DNA of 40,356 bases from an uncultured Clostridia bacterium (GCA_947166385.1 CAMVEB010000037.1:1-40356); one strand, 5' to 3'. Positions 13,227 through 23,154 are shown, numbered from the stretch's first letter. Program-made: numbers and translations. Notes: generated from the letters alone by a model not told the origin.

Positions 13227-14030
13227 ATGGAAACCAATAAACCGGTGAAAGTTCAGACGAGAATCCCGGGTGTCAGCAGACGGGCCGAAATCGATCTTAT
13301 GGATCTGTTCGGGTTTTTCATGAGCAGGATGCCGCTGCTGATTGCCGCACTGGTCATCGGGGCCCTTGGCGCGGGACTGATTACGCAGTTTTTTATCCGG
13401 GATAAATATACAGCGACATCCCGGATGTATATGGTATCCGCCTCAAGCGATTCTGTCGTGAATCTGGCGGACCTGAACATCGGCACATCCCTTTCCAGCG
13501 ATTACGTGGAACTGATGCAGACCCGTCCCATTGTAGAAGGTGTGATAGAGGCACTTGGGCTGGACTACAGCTATGAAACACTCGTGGGGATGCTGGACCT
13601 GAGTGTCGTTACAAACACGCGCATCGTGAAGATATCCGTAACAAGCACGAATCCCCGGGAAGCAATGGCCATCGCCAACCAGATGGCCCGGACGGCGCAG
13701 GTCCAGTTGCCAAAGGTGATGGAAGCTCCTACGCCGAGCATCGCGGAATTGGCTGTACTTCCGACACGGCGGAGCTCCCCCTCCCTTTCCAGAAATGTGA
13801 TTACGGGAGCACTGGCGATGCTTATTCTTGTACTTGGCATCCTTACTGTGATCTACAGGATGGACGATACGATCAAAACATCGGAAGATCTTGAGAAGGC
13901 GTTTGGGGTGATGCCGCTTTCCGTGATTCCGGAGGGAAAGATGGAAGGTATGAAGGAACTCAACGACGGATCGGAAAAAAACGACGGACGCTGGCGGCAA
14001 TGGATCAAAAAAGTTGAAAAGAAATCATGA
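13227..14030 (+). CDS. Wzz/CapA-like chain-length and kinase-activator protein
   Basis: A 267-residue polysaccharide co-polymerase of the YveK/CapA type. Layout: cytoplasmic N-tail, membrane segment at about residues 36-56 (MPLLIAALVIGALGAGLITQ), an extracellular Wzz domain with YTATSRMYMVS, a pre-membrane proline-rich stretch (VLPTRRSSPSLSRN) and a second membrane segment near 190-210, then a cytoplasmic tail. The tail of such proteins binds and switches on a BY-kinase. Its stop overlaps the start of the degenerate kinase (ATGA), so the two once formed the usual coupled pair; the only intact kinase in the window is 17 kb away. Ribosome site GAAGGA. Confidence 0.85.
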   Translation: METNKPVKVQTRIPGVSRRAEIDLMDLFGFFMSRMPLLIAALVIGALGAGLITQFFIRDKYTATSRMYMVSASSDSVVNLADLNIGTSLSSDYVELMQTRPIVEGVIEALGLDYSYETLVGMLDLSVVTNTRIVKISVTSTNPREAMAIANQMARTAQVQLPKVMEAPTPSIAELAVLPTRRSSPSLSRNVITGALAMLILVLGILTVIYRMDDTIKTSEDLEKAFGVMPLSVIPEGKMEGMKELNDGSEKNDGRWRQWIKKVEKKS

Positions 14031-14250
14031 TTGTCGGTTCTGAACCGAATGAGGGCAAGAGCCTGATAACCATGAACCTCTGACGACAGATGCCCTTGGT
14101 CGGGGAAGGTTGCATCTTCGTGAACGTGGATCTGTGCTGATCTGATATGGTAAACAGCTATCAGATTTAACAGACAGACGGCCGGGAACTCTGGTAATTT
14201 TCGCACTATCTGTCGGACAACAGGAAGATTTAGGGCTGAACGGTTAAACT
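14027..14250 (+). pseudogene. degenerate BY-kinase (CpsD/CapB) fragment
   Basis: The frame starts MIVGSEPNEGKSLITMNL, closely matching the Walker A region of the intact kinase at 30712 (KIMIVSSEPDEGKSLVAMQL). At 14081 the next codon is TGA where the intact copy has TGG (Trp). Further recognisable pieces continue past more stops and shifts: GCIFVNVDLC for the Walker A' region, then DGRELW and FSHYLSDNRK matching DGKELWGLTHYLSDNKK. The region before Walker A and everything after about 14235 is gone. Clearly dead. Confidence 0.85.
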
Positions 14251-14274
14251 AACATTTTGGGAAGTTCACACGAT

Positions 14275-15648
14275 ATGAATGGAATGAACGATCAATACAA
14301 AAAACAGCTGTGCATCTCGGGCATCAAGCTGCTGCACTATACTGCCGCCATCGCGCTATTCTTCCTTTTCTGGATGCTGTTCAGATACGGCGCGCTGCTG
14401 GGTGTGGAGGACGTGGGATTCCGGTACAACTTTTACGTGGTCGCCGGATACGCCGCGAGCCTGCTGTTTTTCAGCCGCACCTACAACGCCTATTTGCTGG
14501 GCTACACCCGGATCAGGATGTTGGTGTTCCTGCAATTGCTGTCGCAGTTCTTTTCTGTTGTCATTGTTTATGGCGTCGTCTCCATTGCCTGGAACATCTG
14601 GAAAGTGCCGTTCTGGTTCCTGCCCATGCTGATGCTGGAAACATTGCTGGATATCGTCTGGTCCCGCTGGGGCAACGGATTATACTTCAAAATGTTCCCC
14701 ACAAAGAAAACCATCCTGATTTACCGCAGCGAGCAGGACAGAATCAGGCTGGGAAATCTGCGCGGAAAGCCCGCCGAACGGCTGTATAAAATCACGAAGG
14801 AGCTGCAATATGACGGCAGCTTCCATGAACTTAAGCCCCTGCTGGCAGGCTACGACGCTGTGTTCGTGGCGGGTGTAAACAGCAAATGCCGCAACGGGAT
14901 CCTCAAATATTGCAAAGAACAGGGCATTCCCGGCTTTTTTCTGCCCCACGTGGGCGATGTGATCATGCAAGAAGCGGTGCACGTGCAGGCCTTCGACGCG
15001 CCGGTGCTGTATTTGACGAAAAGCGAATTAACGCCGGAATACCGCATTGCGAAGCGATTGTTCGATATTGCGGTTTCCCTGGCTGGCATCGTGGTTCTCA
15101 GCCCCGTCATACTGGTCATCGCCCTGGCGGTTCGTTTCTGCGACGGCGGGCCAGTCCTGTATAGGCAGGTGCGCCTGACCCGGAACGGAAAACGCTTTCA
15201 AATCCTCAAATTCCGCTCGATGCGGGTGGACGCCGAAAAGGACGGCCGCGCCCGGCTCAGCTCCGGCAAAGAGGACGAGCGGGTCACGCCGGTCGGACGG
15301 CTGCTCCGGATGTGCCGGTTGGACGAGCTGCCGCAACTTTTCAATATCCTGGCCGGGGACATGAGCTTCGTCGGCCCCCGCCCGGAGCGCCCCGAAATCG
15401 CGGAAGAATACTGCAAGACGATCCCGGATTTCCGCCTCCGCTTGCAAGTCAAAGCGGGCCTGACAGGCTACGCCCAAGTCTACGGCAAGTATAACACGGA
15501 CCCCTATGAAAAGCTCCAGTTTGACCTGCTCTATATCAACAGCATGAGCGTGCTGACCGATATCAAGCTCCTGTTTGCCACAATGGCAATTTTGCTCCTG
15601 GAGGAAAAAACAGAAGGCCTAAAGGAAAGCAAGAAGGAAGAAACATAA
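14275..15648 (+). CDS. polyprenyl-phosphate hexose-1-phosphate transferase (priming enzyme)
   Basis: About 457 residues (ATG 14275 chosen; TTG 14257 and ATG 14284 are alternatives, with GGGAAG upstream). Four hydrophobic segments fill the N-terminal 130 residues, then a soluble Rossmann-like middle, a fifth membrane segment (LFDIAVSLAGIVVLSPVILVIAL, about 265-290) and the catalytic phosphoglycosyltransferase domain with QVRLTRNGKRFQILKFRSM, RLDELPQLFNIL and GDMSFVGPRPERP. This is the WbaP/CpsE long form, which moves sugar-1-phosphate from UDP-sugar to undecaprenyl phosphate, the committed first step of repeat-unit assembly. High GC compared with the following genes. Confidence 0.9.
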   Translation: MNGMNDQYKKQLCISGIKLLHYTAAIALFFLFWMLFRYGALLGVEDVGFRYNFYVVAGYAASLLFFSRTYNAYLLGYTRIRMLVFLQLLSQFFSVVIVYGVVSIAWNIWKVPFWFLPMLMLETLLDIVWSRWGNGLYFKMFPTKKTILIYRSEQDRIRLGNLRGKPAERLYKITKELQYDGSFHELKPLLAGYDAVFVAGVNSKCRNGILKYCKEQGIPGFFLPHVGDVIMQEAVHVQAFDAPVLYLTKSELTPEYRIAKRLFDIAVSLAGIVVLSPVILVIALAVRFCDGGPVLYRQVRLTRNGKRFQILKFRSMRVDAEKDGRARLSSGKEDERVTPVGRLLRMCRLDELPQLFNILAGDMSFVGPRPERPEIAEEYCKTIPDFRLRLQVKAGLTGYAQVYGKYNTDPYEKLQFDLLYINSMSVLTDIKLLFATMAILLLEEKTEGLKESKKEET

Positions 15649-15668
15649 ACGATGGAAGGTATTCAAAG

Positions 15669-16604
15669 ATGATAAAAATTGCTTTTATTATGCTATGCCA
15701 TGCATATCCATCTGTCATCAATCAATTAATTACGAAGCTATCTGAATTCTCCCAAGCGGATTCTTATATCCATGTGGATTTGAATTGTCCCGAGATCAGA
15801 GAGCAGATAAAGCAGCGAGAAAATACATTTGTTCTGCCGGAAGAGAAATCGTTTCACCTTCAATGGGGCAGCGTCGATCTTGTTAAGGCTACCTTACAGA
15901 TGATCAGAGAAGTGCGAAAATCGGGAAAAGCATATGATTATATTTGGCTGATAAGCGGTCAGGATTATCCTATAATCCCCATAAAAGAAATTGAAAGAAG
16001 GCTGAGTAAATACTCTAATATGAATTATATCGACACGCTCATGCCTGGAAATAAGCATTATACCTGGAAAAAGAAGATGTACGAGGTTGCGTACCCTGCC
16101 TGGATGAATGCAGATCGTGCGCCGATCAAGGCGCTGAAAGGACTGTATAAGATACTTACCGGAGGCTTCCGCCATACGTTTGAGATTGTCAGACGGAAAA
16201 AACCATTTGATTTTGATTTTGTTTTCGGGAGTCAGTGGTGGACGCTGACAAGTAAAGCAGCTTTTGATATCCTTCAATATAGCGACAGCCACCCGGAAGT
16301 CCTGGCTTACTATGAACAAAGCATCATTCCTGACGAGAGTTTCTTTCAAACGCTGTTTATGCGGGGCCCCTATAAAGAATACCGCAGCGGAAGCCTGACC
16401 TATACATACTGGGGAGAGGATCCCAGGCACCCCAAAACACTCACGGCGGAGGATTTCGGACTAATCAGAGAAGCAAGGAATTCTTTCTGCTTTGCCCGAA
16501 AGATGAATAATGAAAGCCAGTCGCTGATTCGTTTGATCGAACAAGAAAATGGAGGGACGCCGGATGACGCTGGCGGGAGCGAAGCCCCCGACAATTACAA
16601 ATAG
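15669..16604 (+). CDS. core-2/I-branching-type glycosyltransferase (GT14)
   Basis: A 311-residue beta-1,6-N-acetylglucosaminyltransferase/xylosyltransferase-like enzyme. Hallmarks: N-terminal IAFIMLCHAYP, the DSYIHVDLN strand, then LVKATLQMIREV and YDYIWLISGQDYPI (family LLSGxDYP), the GSQWWTLT motif near residue 190 and PDESFFQTLF near 220. GT14 enzymes have no DXD and use a glutamate as base. It would add one sugar of the repeat unit on the inner face of the membrane; donor and linkage are not predictable. First gene of the AT-richer block. Confidence 0.85.
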   Translation: MIKIAFIMLCHAYPSVINQLITKLSEFSQADSYIHVDLNCPEIREQIKQRENTFVLPEEKSFHLQWGSVDLVKATLQMIREVRKSGKAYDYIWLISGQDYPIIPIKEIERRLSKYSNMNYIDTLMPGNKHYTWKKKMYEVAYPAWMNADRAPIKALKGLYKILTGGFRHTFEIVRRKKPFDFDFVFGSQWWTLTSKAAFDILQYSDSHPEVLAYYEQSIIPDESFFQTLFMRGPYKEYRSGSLTYTYWGEDPRHPKTLTAEDFGLIREARNSFCFARKMNNESQSLIRLIEQENGGTPDDAGGSEAPDNYK

Positions 16605-16639
16605 GATCGATATTTGAACAGGAGAAGAGGCGCAAACCT

Positions 16640-17470
16640 TTGGAGAATTACTCCGTCCTCTTAAGCGTATACAGCTGTGAAAAAGCAGAAAACCTGCGTC
16701 AGGCCATGAACAGCATGTGGTGCCAGACGGTTCCAACGGACGACTTCGTGCTGGTATGCGACGGCCCGCTTACAGAGGAGCTTGACGCGGTCATTGAAGA
16801 TATGCAGGCGGCGCATCCGGAATTGCAGGTGATTCGCCTTGAAAAAAACGGCGGGCTTGGCAACGCACTGAACGCGGGGATCAGACATTGCAGGAACGAG
16901 CTCATCGCCCGGATGGACAGCGACGACATCAGCAGGCCGGATCGTTGCGAGAAACAGCTGAAGGCGTTCGCAGTTCACCCTGAGATCAGTCTTTGCTCCG
17001 GGATCGTTGAGGAATTCACCGATTCTCCTGAGAAAACCGAATCCAAAAGGGTGCCGCCTGAAACAAGGGAAGAAATCCTCGCTTTTGCGAAAAAAAGGAA
17101 TCCCTTCAACCACCCCTGTATGATGTACAAAAAAACCGCGGTTCAGGCGGCTGGGGGATATCAGGACTTTTACCTGCTGGAGGATTACTTTCTGTGGATT
17201 CGGATGCTGCAAAAAGGATATGTCGGCTATAATATCCAGGAATCCCTGCTGTGGATGAGAGCCGGTTCCGCCCTTTTCAGGAGGCGCGCGGGGCGGAAGT
17301 ATGCGAAAAGCCAGATGGCTCTGTTCAGATATATGAAAGAGACCGGCTTTATTTCCGGGCGCCAGTATATCAAGTCAAGTATGATCAGAACAGCTTTATC
17401 GCTGCTCCCGAATTGTATGAGACAGCTGTTTTATAATATGGCACTGAGAAAAACTGGCGCGAAATTGTAA
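16640..17470 (+). CDS. family 2 glycosyltransferase
   Basis: A 276-residue GT-A glycosyltransferase. The start is TTG 16640, placed by the GGAGAAGAGG ribosome site and the immediate start of the fold (ENYSVLLSVYSCEKAENL). Nucleotide-binding strand FVLVCDGPLTEELD, then LEKNGGLGNALNAGI and the metal-binding ARMDSDDIS motif (DxDD) near residue 92; HPCMMYKK and the acidic YLLEDYFLWIRM near 180 complete the acceptor and base sites. It resembles amylovoran-type GT2 enzymes (AmsE/WcaA). Inverting, nucleotide-sugar dependent, cytoplasmic; sugar unknown. Confidence 0.85.
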   Translation: MENYSVLLSVYSCEKAENLRQAMNSMWCQTVPTDDFVLVCDGPLTEELDAVIEDMQAAHPELQVIRLEKNGGLGNALNAGIRHCRNELIARMDSDDISRPDRCEKQLKAFAVHPEISLCSGIVEEFTDSPEKTESKRVPPETREEILAFAKKRNPFNHPCMMYKKTAVQAAGGYQDFYLLEDYFLWIRMLQKGYVGYNIQESLLWMRAGSALFRRRAGRKYAKSQMALFRYMKETGFISGRQYIKSSMIRTALSLLPNCMRQLFYNMALRKTGAKL

Positions 17471-17496
17471 AATGCCGGAAGGAAATAGGACGAAAA

Positions 17497-18606
17497 ATGA
17501 TCAAAACGCTATTTTTAGTGACGGATCTATCCGTGGCGAATGGGCTAACCACTTTCGCCATGTCATACCTGAGAACAATGAATCATGAAAAAATGCGGGT
17601 CGATTTCGCCCTTTACCATGGCACGCAATCTCCCTATACGCAAGAGATCGAAAAGTATGGCGGGAAGATTTTCGTATTGCCGTCCGTAAAGAAAATCAAT
17701 CAGCATATCAGATTCTGTAAAGAGATTCTGGAAAAAGAGCAATATCAAATCATCCATGATAATGTGCAGGTCATATCCGTACCATTCATGTATTTGGCGA
17801 AAAAACAGGGCGTTTCAGTAAGAATTCTGCATGCTCATTCAACAAGAATGAGTGAATATTCAATCAAGAAAATCAGGAACAGGCTCCTTTTTCCTCTATT
17901 GCTGGCTCAAAGCAACGTTTGCTTTGCCTGCGGGCGGAAGGCGGGGAAGGCGATGTATGGAAAGAAGCCATTCATTGTCGTTCCGAATACGATATCGCCT
18001 GAGGATGTTGAATATTCCTCCTTCACAAGAGAGAAGACGCGGAAAGCGGAAGCCGTGGGAGGCCTGATCGTCATTGCGACTGTTGGCAGAGCTACGCCAT
18101 GCAAAAATCCGATCTTCGCGCTGAATGTGATCAAAACCTTAAAGGATCAGGGGCAGCCTGTCGTATACTGGTGGATTGGCGGCGGCCCGATGGAAGAAGA
18201 AATGAGGCGATACATTCACAGCAATGGCATGGAAGACTACGTTAAGCTCCTGGGTTCCAGACAGGATATGAAGGAATTGTACCAGGCTGCCGACCTGTTC
18301 TTTCTTCCCTCTGTGTTCGAGGGGCTGCCACTTACCGGCATCGAAGCACAGGCGTACGGACTGCCATGTATCGTATCAGATTCGGTAACAAAAGAATTTG
18401 TGTTTACCGACCTGGTAAGATTTGTGAATCTGAATGCCGCTACAGACGCCTGGACTGACGCGATCCATGAGCAAATGACGCGCATTTCCGAAAGAAGGAG
18501 CCACAGAAATGATCTGATGAAAAGCCAATTTACATCGGAGAAAGCCGGAGAGAGACTGACCGCGATCTATGAAAAGCTATTAAAAGGGGAAAAGGGAATC
18601 GTATGA
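17497..18606 (+). CDS. family 4 glycosyltransferase (EpsF-like)
   Basis: A 369-residue GT-B enzyme with an N-terminal acceptor domain (LVTDLSVANGLTTF, ILHAHSTRMS) and a C-terminal nucleotide-sugar domain with ATVGRATPCKNPIFAL, WWIGGGPMEEEM, LLGSRQDMKELYQAAD and the donor-binding SVFEGLPLTGIEAQAYGLP (family E-x7-E). The pattern matches EpsF and other retaining GT4 capsule enzymes. Its stop overlaps the polymerase start (GTATGA), so the genes are coupled. Confidence 0.85.
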   Translation: MIKTLFLVTDLSVANGLTTFAMSYLRTMNHEKMRVDFALYHGTQSPYTQEIEKYGGKIFVLPSVKKINQHIRFCKEILEKEQYQIIHDNVQVISVPFMYLAKKQGVSVRILHAHSTRMSEYSIKKIRNRLLFPLLLAQSNVCFACGRKAGKAMYGKKPFIVVPNTISPEDVEYSSFTREKTRKAEAVGGLIVIATVGRATPCKNPIFALNVIKTLKDQGQPVVYWWIGGGPMEEEMRRYIHSNGMEDYVKLLGSRQDMKELYQAADLFFLPSVFEGLPLTGIEAQAYGLPCIVSDSVTKEFVFTDLVRFVNLNAATDAWTDAIHEQMTRISERRSHRNDLMKSQFTSEKAGERLTAIYEKLLKGEKGIV

Positions 18607-19742
18607 CAGCCGGTATTGTTCAGTTATGCGCATTGATTCTGTTTGAAGCCATTTTGGCTTTTCTCTTTGATGCTTTTCTTCCGATGGAAAGCGGGATAAA
18701 ACGGCTTTATCTGTTCATCGCATTGCTTCCTCTTGCCCTGATGGTCATGCTTCATAGCGCATCTGTTGGGAGCGATACGCTGCAATATATCAATTTATTT
18801 AAAAGATACAGGCTTTTCCCGTGGAATCATTTGTTTCAGGATCAGCGTTTTGAACATGGATATCTTGTGCTGAACTGGGTATTTGGCCAGTTTACAGACA
18901 ATCCTCAATATCTTTTCGCATGGATCGGCGCGATGCTTTTTATCTCTTTATACAGATGGATAAACAAACATATAGAGGCCCCCGGTTTATTGATCATCCT
19001 TCTGGTTGAAATGCTGACCATTGACTGCTGGATCAGCGCAAAAAGAGAAGCTATTGTTGTGACTATTCTTTTTTTTGCGTTTGATTCGATCACTGAGAGG
19101 AAATTCATCAAATTTTCGATGCAAATCCTGCTAGCCGCAACTTTCCATCGGGTCGCTTTATTTTTTTTACTGGCTTATCCGATAGTCAATTTCCGCAAAC
19201 CGGAACGGGACGTGATGAGAGAAATGACCCGAAGGGGAATCATGGTCATAGCGGGAACGCTGATCGTCTCCGTTGTCCTCCATCCTCTTCTGCGTTACGT
19301 CGTCAATTTGTTCCCGATATACAGTTATTATTTGAATGGCGCCTATTCGGATGGACAGGTAAGGTTAGCGGTCATCATCAATATCATTGTCTATGCGCTT
19401 ATGCTTTATATTGTTACCTATATTGAACCTGATAATCATACGCTTTTGAATGGAGACGATTCCAAAAAAACTTTATATATGCTGGCCTTTTTTAATCTTG
19501 CCTTTACGGTATTGGCAAACCAGGCGACGCTGATCGCCCGGGTTGCGAGTATCTTTACTCCGTTTGGCGCGGCGTATTACACGTGGGCTGTTTCAAGCCT
19601 TGAAACGAATAAAAACCGGGAAATCATGACGATCATATCCGTAATTGCCTTTGGGCTGTATGCAGTCATCATTACCGTGATGCGCACGCCGGAATGGCAA
19701 AAAACATATCCCTTTACATGGTGCTGGCAGAATATACGATGA
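18603..19742 (+). CDS. EpsG/Wzy-like repeat-unit polymerase
   Basis: A 379-residue polytopic membrane protein with about ten hydrophobic segments. The pattern fits the EpsG family: the early motif HSASVGSDTLQYINLFKRY (family G.DT..Y...Y), a following RFEHGYLVLNWVF segment, and KREAIVVTILFFAF near residue 145. EpsG/Wzy polymerases join lipid-linked repeat units outside the membrane. It is the only candidate polymerase in the window and sits next to the glycosyltransferases. Overlaps the preceding stop by four bases. Confidence 0.85.
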   Translation: MTAGIVQLCALILFEAILAFLFDAFLPMESGIKRLYLFIALLPLALMVMLHSASVGSDTLQYINLFKRYRLFPWNHLFQDQRFEHGYLVLNWVFGQFTDNPQYLFAWIGAMLFISLYRWINKHIEAPGLLIILLVEMLTIDCWISAKREAIVVTILFFAFDSITERKFIKFSMQILLAATFHRVALFFLLAYPIVNFRKPERDVMREMTRRGIMVIAGTLIVSVVLHPLLRYVVNLFPIYSYYLNGAYSDGQVRLAVIINIIVYALMLYIVTYIEPDNHTLLNGDDSKKTLYMLAFFNLAFTVLANQATLIARVASIFTPFGAAYYTWAVSSLETNKNREIMTIISVIAFGLYAVIITVMRTPEWQKTYPFTWCWQNIR

Positions 19743-19791
19743 TTTTCCATTTTAATGGGCATGGTGTTCTGACCGGAGAGGAAAACCGATT

Positions 19792-20889
19792 ATGATCAGA
19801 GTTTTGATGATAGAAAGCTCTCTGGGCATTGGCGGACAGGAGAAGATAAGCATAGAGCTTTCCCAATTGGACAGCGATATTGTAAGGACTGATTTTTTGG
19901 TAGCCGGGGATGATACCGGTCCGTTTCGGGAGTACTTGGAAGAGCGGCATTACAGGATCATTCACATCGCTTCTCCAAGGGATGGATACTTAAGATATTT
20001 CTTTCATCTCCGCAAGTGTGTGAAGGAGTATGGACCGTACGATATCCTGTACAGCAACGGCGTGCTCAATAACGGCCTAAACGTATTTTACGGATATCTT
20101 TTGCGAATCCCCAAGCGGATCTCACACTGTCATAGCTCAAACAGCGGAAGAGATCAAGGTGTGATTTCCAAAGCTTACGAATGGTTCATGAAGCTTTTGA
20201 TCAGAAGATTTGCCACCATGTACCTGTCGTGCGGCGAGGCTGCGGGCGTTTATCTTTATGGCAGTAAGCTGTATCAAGCTTCGGGGATCGAGATCCCGAA
20301 CGGAGTGGAGGCTGATCAGCTGTGTTTCCGACCGGAAATCCGAGAAAGGTATCGGGAACAGCTGAACATCGGGAGCACGACAAAGGTTTATGGCTTTGTC
20401 GCGCGGTTCTCTAAAGAAAAAAATCACATCAGGTTACTGAAAATATTCAGGAAGATCCGGGATCTGAATCAGGACAGCGCGTTGCTGCTGATTGGCGACG
20501 GGGAACTGCGCAGGACGATCGAGGATAAAGTTTCGGAACTGGGGTTGGGCGATTCGGTGCTTTTGCTGGGTTGCCGCGATGACATTCCCGGTTTGCTATG
20601 GGCAATGGATTTTTTTGTACTCCCTTCTGAATTTGAAGGAGTACCTGTTTCGCTGATTGAAGCGCAGGCAGCAGGCTTGAAATGCATCGTTTCCAGCAAT
20701 GTAAGCAAAGAGGTTGACATCACAGGATCGATTTGCTTTTTTGATCTGGCGGAAACGGACGAAACGCTTGCTTCACTGTTTGAACGCCAAAGATCGATCG
20801 ATCGCGTCGCCGCTAACAAGGCCATAAAGGAGAGTAAGTATTGCATCGAAAAGTCCAGAAAAAAAATCATTGATTTGTACCTGTCATAA
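19792..20889 (+). CDS. family 4 glycosyltransferase
   Basis: A 365-residue GT-B enzyme: N-terminal VLMIESSLGIGGQEKISIEL (glycine-rich acceptor loop), ISHCHSSNSGRDQGV, and C-terminal YGFVARFSKEKNHIRLLKIF, LLIGDGELRRTIEDKV, LLLGCRDDIPGLLWAMDFFVLPS and EFEGVPVSLIEAQAAGL (E-x7-E donor site). Clearly related to the gene at 17497 but not a recent copy. It adds another sugar of the repeat unit; specificity unknown. The 50 bases before it have a GGAGAGG ribosome site. Confidence 0.85.
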   Translation: MIRVLMIESSLGIGGQEKISIELSQLDSDIVRTDFLVAGDDTGPFREYLEERHYRIIHIASPRDGYLRYFFHLRKCVKEYGPYDILYSNGVLNNGLNVFYGYLLRIPKRISHCHSSNSGRDQGVISKAYEWFMKLLIRRFATMYLSCGEAAGVYLYGSKLYQASGIEIPNGVEADQLCFRPEIRERYREQLNIGSTTKVYGFVARFSKEKNHIRLLKIFRKIRDLNQDSALLLIGDGELRRTIEDKVSELGLGDSVLLLGCRDDIPGLLWAMDFFVLPSEFEGVPVSLIEAQAAGLKCIVSSNVSKEVDITGSICFFDLAETDETLASLFERQRSIDRVAANKAIKESKYCIEKSRKKIIDLYLS

Positions 20890-21010
20890 AGAACCGTTTT
20901 CCCCGAACTGAAAAGTTACTGGCTTTCATGAGACAATGCAATGGCCAGCTGTTCCGCGGCATGATCCCCATGAACAGCCGCACAAATCATTCGCCACGAG
21001 GGGAAGAAGT

Positions 21011-21928
21011 ATGAAAGTAAGCGTCATCGTTCCCATCTATAATGCTTCGCGCACTGTTAAGCGCTGTGTGGAATCCATCCTGAATCAGACCTATGCGGAT
21101 TTCGAACTGCTCCTGATCGACGATGGATCCAATGACGGCAGCCTGGAAATCTGCCAAATGTATACCGATGCACGAATCAAGTTGTACACACACGCAAACC
21201 GAGGGGTCAGCTATTCCCGAAATTTCGGTTTAGCCCAGGCTCGCGGAGAATACATTACTTTCTGTGACGCGGACGATTATTACACGGAAGACAGGCTGGA
21301 AAAAACAGTCCGTGCTGCCGTTGATACAGGCGCGGATATTGTCATCTGCGGCCATTATACGGTATATCCAAAGGGCATAAGTGAAGAATGCAAGAAGAGA
21401 TCAGGCTTCGTCAATCAAGCATATATCTTTGAAAGCATGATAAAAAATCATCAGATCGGCGGATTTTGCTGGAACAAACTGTTTAGGACGGAGACTGTCA
21501 AAAACCTGGCTTTTCCTACGAGCCTTACACACCATGAGGATACTTACTTTTTCGTTGGCGCGCTGAAAAATGCACGGTCAATCTATTCATATGCGGAATG
21601 CTTATACTATTACTGTAATACCGCTGATTACAGCGCGACAAAAGATTTGAACAGAATCATAAAAGATCATCAATCCGTGTATACAGCCGGGCTGCAAAAA
21701 ATCATCCGGGATTATGATTTGCAGGGAAAAGAACAGGCATGCTTCCGGATGCTCATTTTCATAACCTCCTTAGGCTTGAAAAGAAGATACAAAAGAGAAA
21801 AGGGAAAGAATCAAGAAGTGATTAACAGTTTGAATGATGATATCAAAAAGAACATGGGCTGTTATTTCGCTTCAGCAGAGATAGGCGTATTGGCGAAAAT
21901 GCGGTCACTCATCAAAATGATCGTGTAA
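21011..21928 (+). CDS. family 2 glycosyltransferase
   Basis: A 305-residue GT-A enzyme. ATG 21011 is used (MKVSVIVPIYNASRTV) with AGGGG upstream; the frame is open to 20936 but that part is not protein-like. Standard motifs: SVIVPIYNAS, then SILNQTYADFELLLIDDGSNDGS, ARGEYITFCDADDYY (DxDD) near residue 93 and FCWNKLFRTE near 155, where capsule GT2 enzymes have their acceptor loop. HHEDTYFF near 178 supplies the conserved ED. Sugar unknown. Confidence 0.88.
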   Translation: MKVSVIVPIYNASRTVKRCVESILNQTYADFELLLIDDGSNDGSLEICQMYTDARIKLYTHANRGVSYSRNFGLAQARGEYITFCDADDYYTEDRLEKTVRAAVDTGADIVICGHYTVYPKGISEECKKRSGFVNQAYIFESMIKNHQIGGFCWNKLFRTETVKNLAFPTSLTHHEDTYFFVGALKNARSIYSYAECLYYYCNTADYSATKDLNRIIKDHQSVYTAGLQKIIRDYDLQGKEQACFRMLIFITSLGLKRRYKREKGKNQEVINSLNDDIKKNMGCYFASAEIGVLAKMRSLIKMIV

Positions 21929-22011
21929 AAAATGGGGAAAAGAATGGCTCCAGTCGTAATAAGCAATCCAAACCGCAAGAAAAAAGATCAAGAGAAAGAA
22001 AATGGGGCGGT

Positions 22012-23154
22012 ATGAAGAAGAACATCGCATTGGTTACTCTGCAAGACAGAGGCAATATTGGCAATCGACTGCAGAATTTTGCTCTGCAAACCGTATTGGA
22101 AAAATATGGATGCACTGTATACAACTTTGACAATTTGTCCGGCATACCCGCCAGACTGACATTGAAGGAATGCTGCAAAATCTACATAAAGGGCATGCTG
22201 GGCATATGGGGAAACGAGTATTATGCGAAACAATACGGCGCTTACCGGAACATGCCGCTGCGCCGGGAAACCATCGCTTGCTTTAATACGGCGTATATTC
22301 ACAATATCGTGTATACCGCGTGGGATGGGGGTATCCTTCCTTCCCCTTCCGACAACAACGTTCTTCACCCGAATCTTCCCGATGAAATAGACCTTGGAAT
22401 CGTTGGGTCTGATCAGGTTTGGCACAGATGGAAAGAGGGGACGGTCAGCAGAGAGGAAGAACTTCGGTATTATTACCTGGACTATTTGGCGCCGGAAAAA
22501 AGAGCAGCGTATGCCGCTTCATTTGGTTTCACCGCTATCCCTTCGGACAGCATGGAACTACACAAACAGGGCCTGAAAGGAATGCAGTACATATCCTGCC
22601 GTGAATTGAGCGGCTGCAGCCTTGTCAAAGAAACGGTGGGAAGGACGGTACCCCACGTATTGGATCCAACGCTTTTATTGGACGCGGCGGCATGGCGCAA
22701 TTTGTCCGGCAACGCGGAGGAATCCTTCAGGGAAATAGGCAAAGAGCCATACATCTTTGTGTATTTTCTGGGAAGCATACCGGAGGAATATCATCAGGCT
22801 ATTGGGAAGGAACGGGATGGAATAAAGGTCGTTGATTTCAACGATTATCAGAATATAAAGATGGTGACCGCAGGTCCGCTGGAATTTCTATATCTGGTGG
22901 AACATGCATACAAGGTATACACGGATTCGTTCCACTGCGTTGTATACAGCATCATTTTTCACAGAAGCTTTCTGGCCTTTCCCCGCATGGAGAAGGGATT
23001 TTCGGATATGTACGGAAGAATTGAAGAATTGTTATTGAGCACCGGGAACACAGGCTCTTCCTATACGCCGATAGACAGCCATTGTAAAGCGGATGATATG
23101 GCCACCTTGCTCAGACGATCAAGGGAGTATATTGAAATGATCCTGGAAGCCTGA
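22012..23154 (+). CDS. polysaccharide pyruvyl transferase family protein
   Basis: A 380-residue PF04230-type protein. N-terminal VTLQDRGNIGNRLQNFAL is the family glycine loop (normally GNxGNxLQ), then LGIVGSDQVWHRW, the AYAASFG strand, a RELSG(C) motif where the family has SVRE, LDPTLLLD and the C-terminal YTDSFHCVVYSIIFHRSFLAF. Enzymes of this family transfer pyruvate from phosphoenolpyruvate as a ketal onto capsule sugars; some members act differently. In gut Clostridia they often sit with FrhB-like genes, and one is present at 27528. Confidence 0.85.
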   Translation: MKKNIALVTLQDRGNIGNRLQNFALQTVLEKYGCTVYNFDNLSGIPARLTLKECCKIYIKGMLGIWGNEYYAKQYGAYRNMPLRRETIACFNTAYIHNIVYTAWDGGILPSPSDNNVLHPNLPDEIDLGIVGSDQVWHRWKEGTVSREEELRYYYLDYLAPEKRAAYAASFGFTAIPSDSMELHKQGLKGMQYISCRELSGCSLVKETVGRTVPHVLDPTLLLDAAAWRNLSGNAEESFREIGKEPYIFVYFLGSIPEEYHQAIGKERDGIKVVDFNDYQNIKMVTAGPLEFLYLVEHAYKVYTDSFHCVVYSIIFHRSFLAFPRMEKGFSDMYGRIEELLLSTGNTGSSYTPIDSHCKADDMATLLRRSREYIEMILEA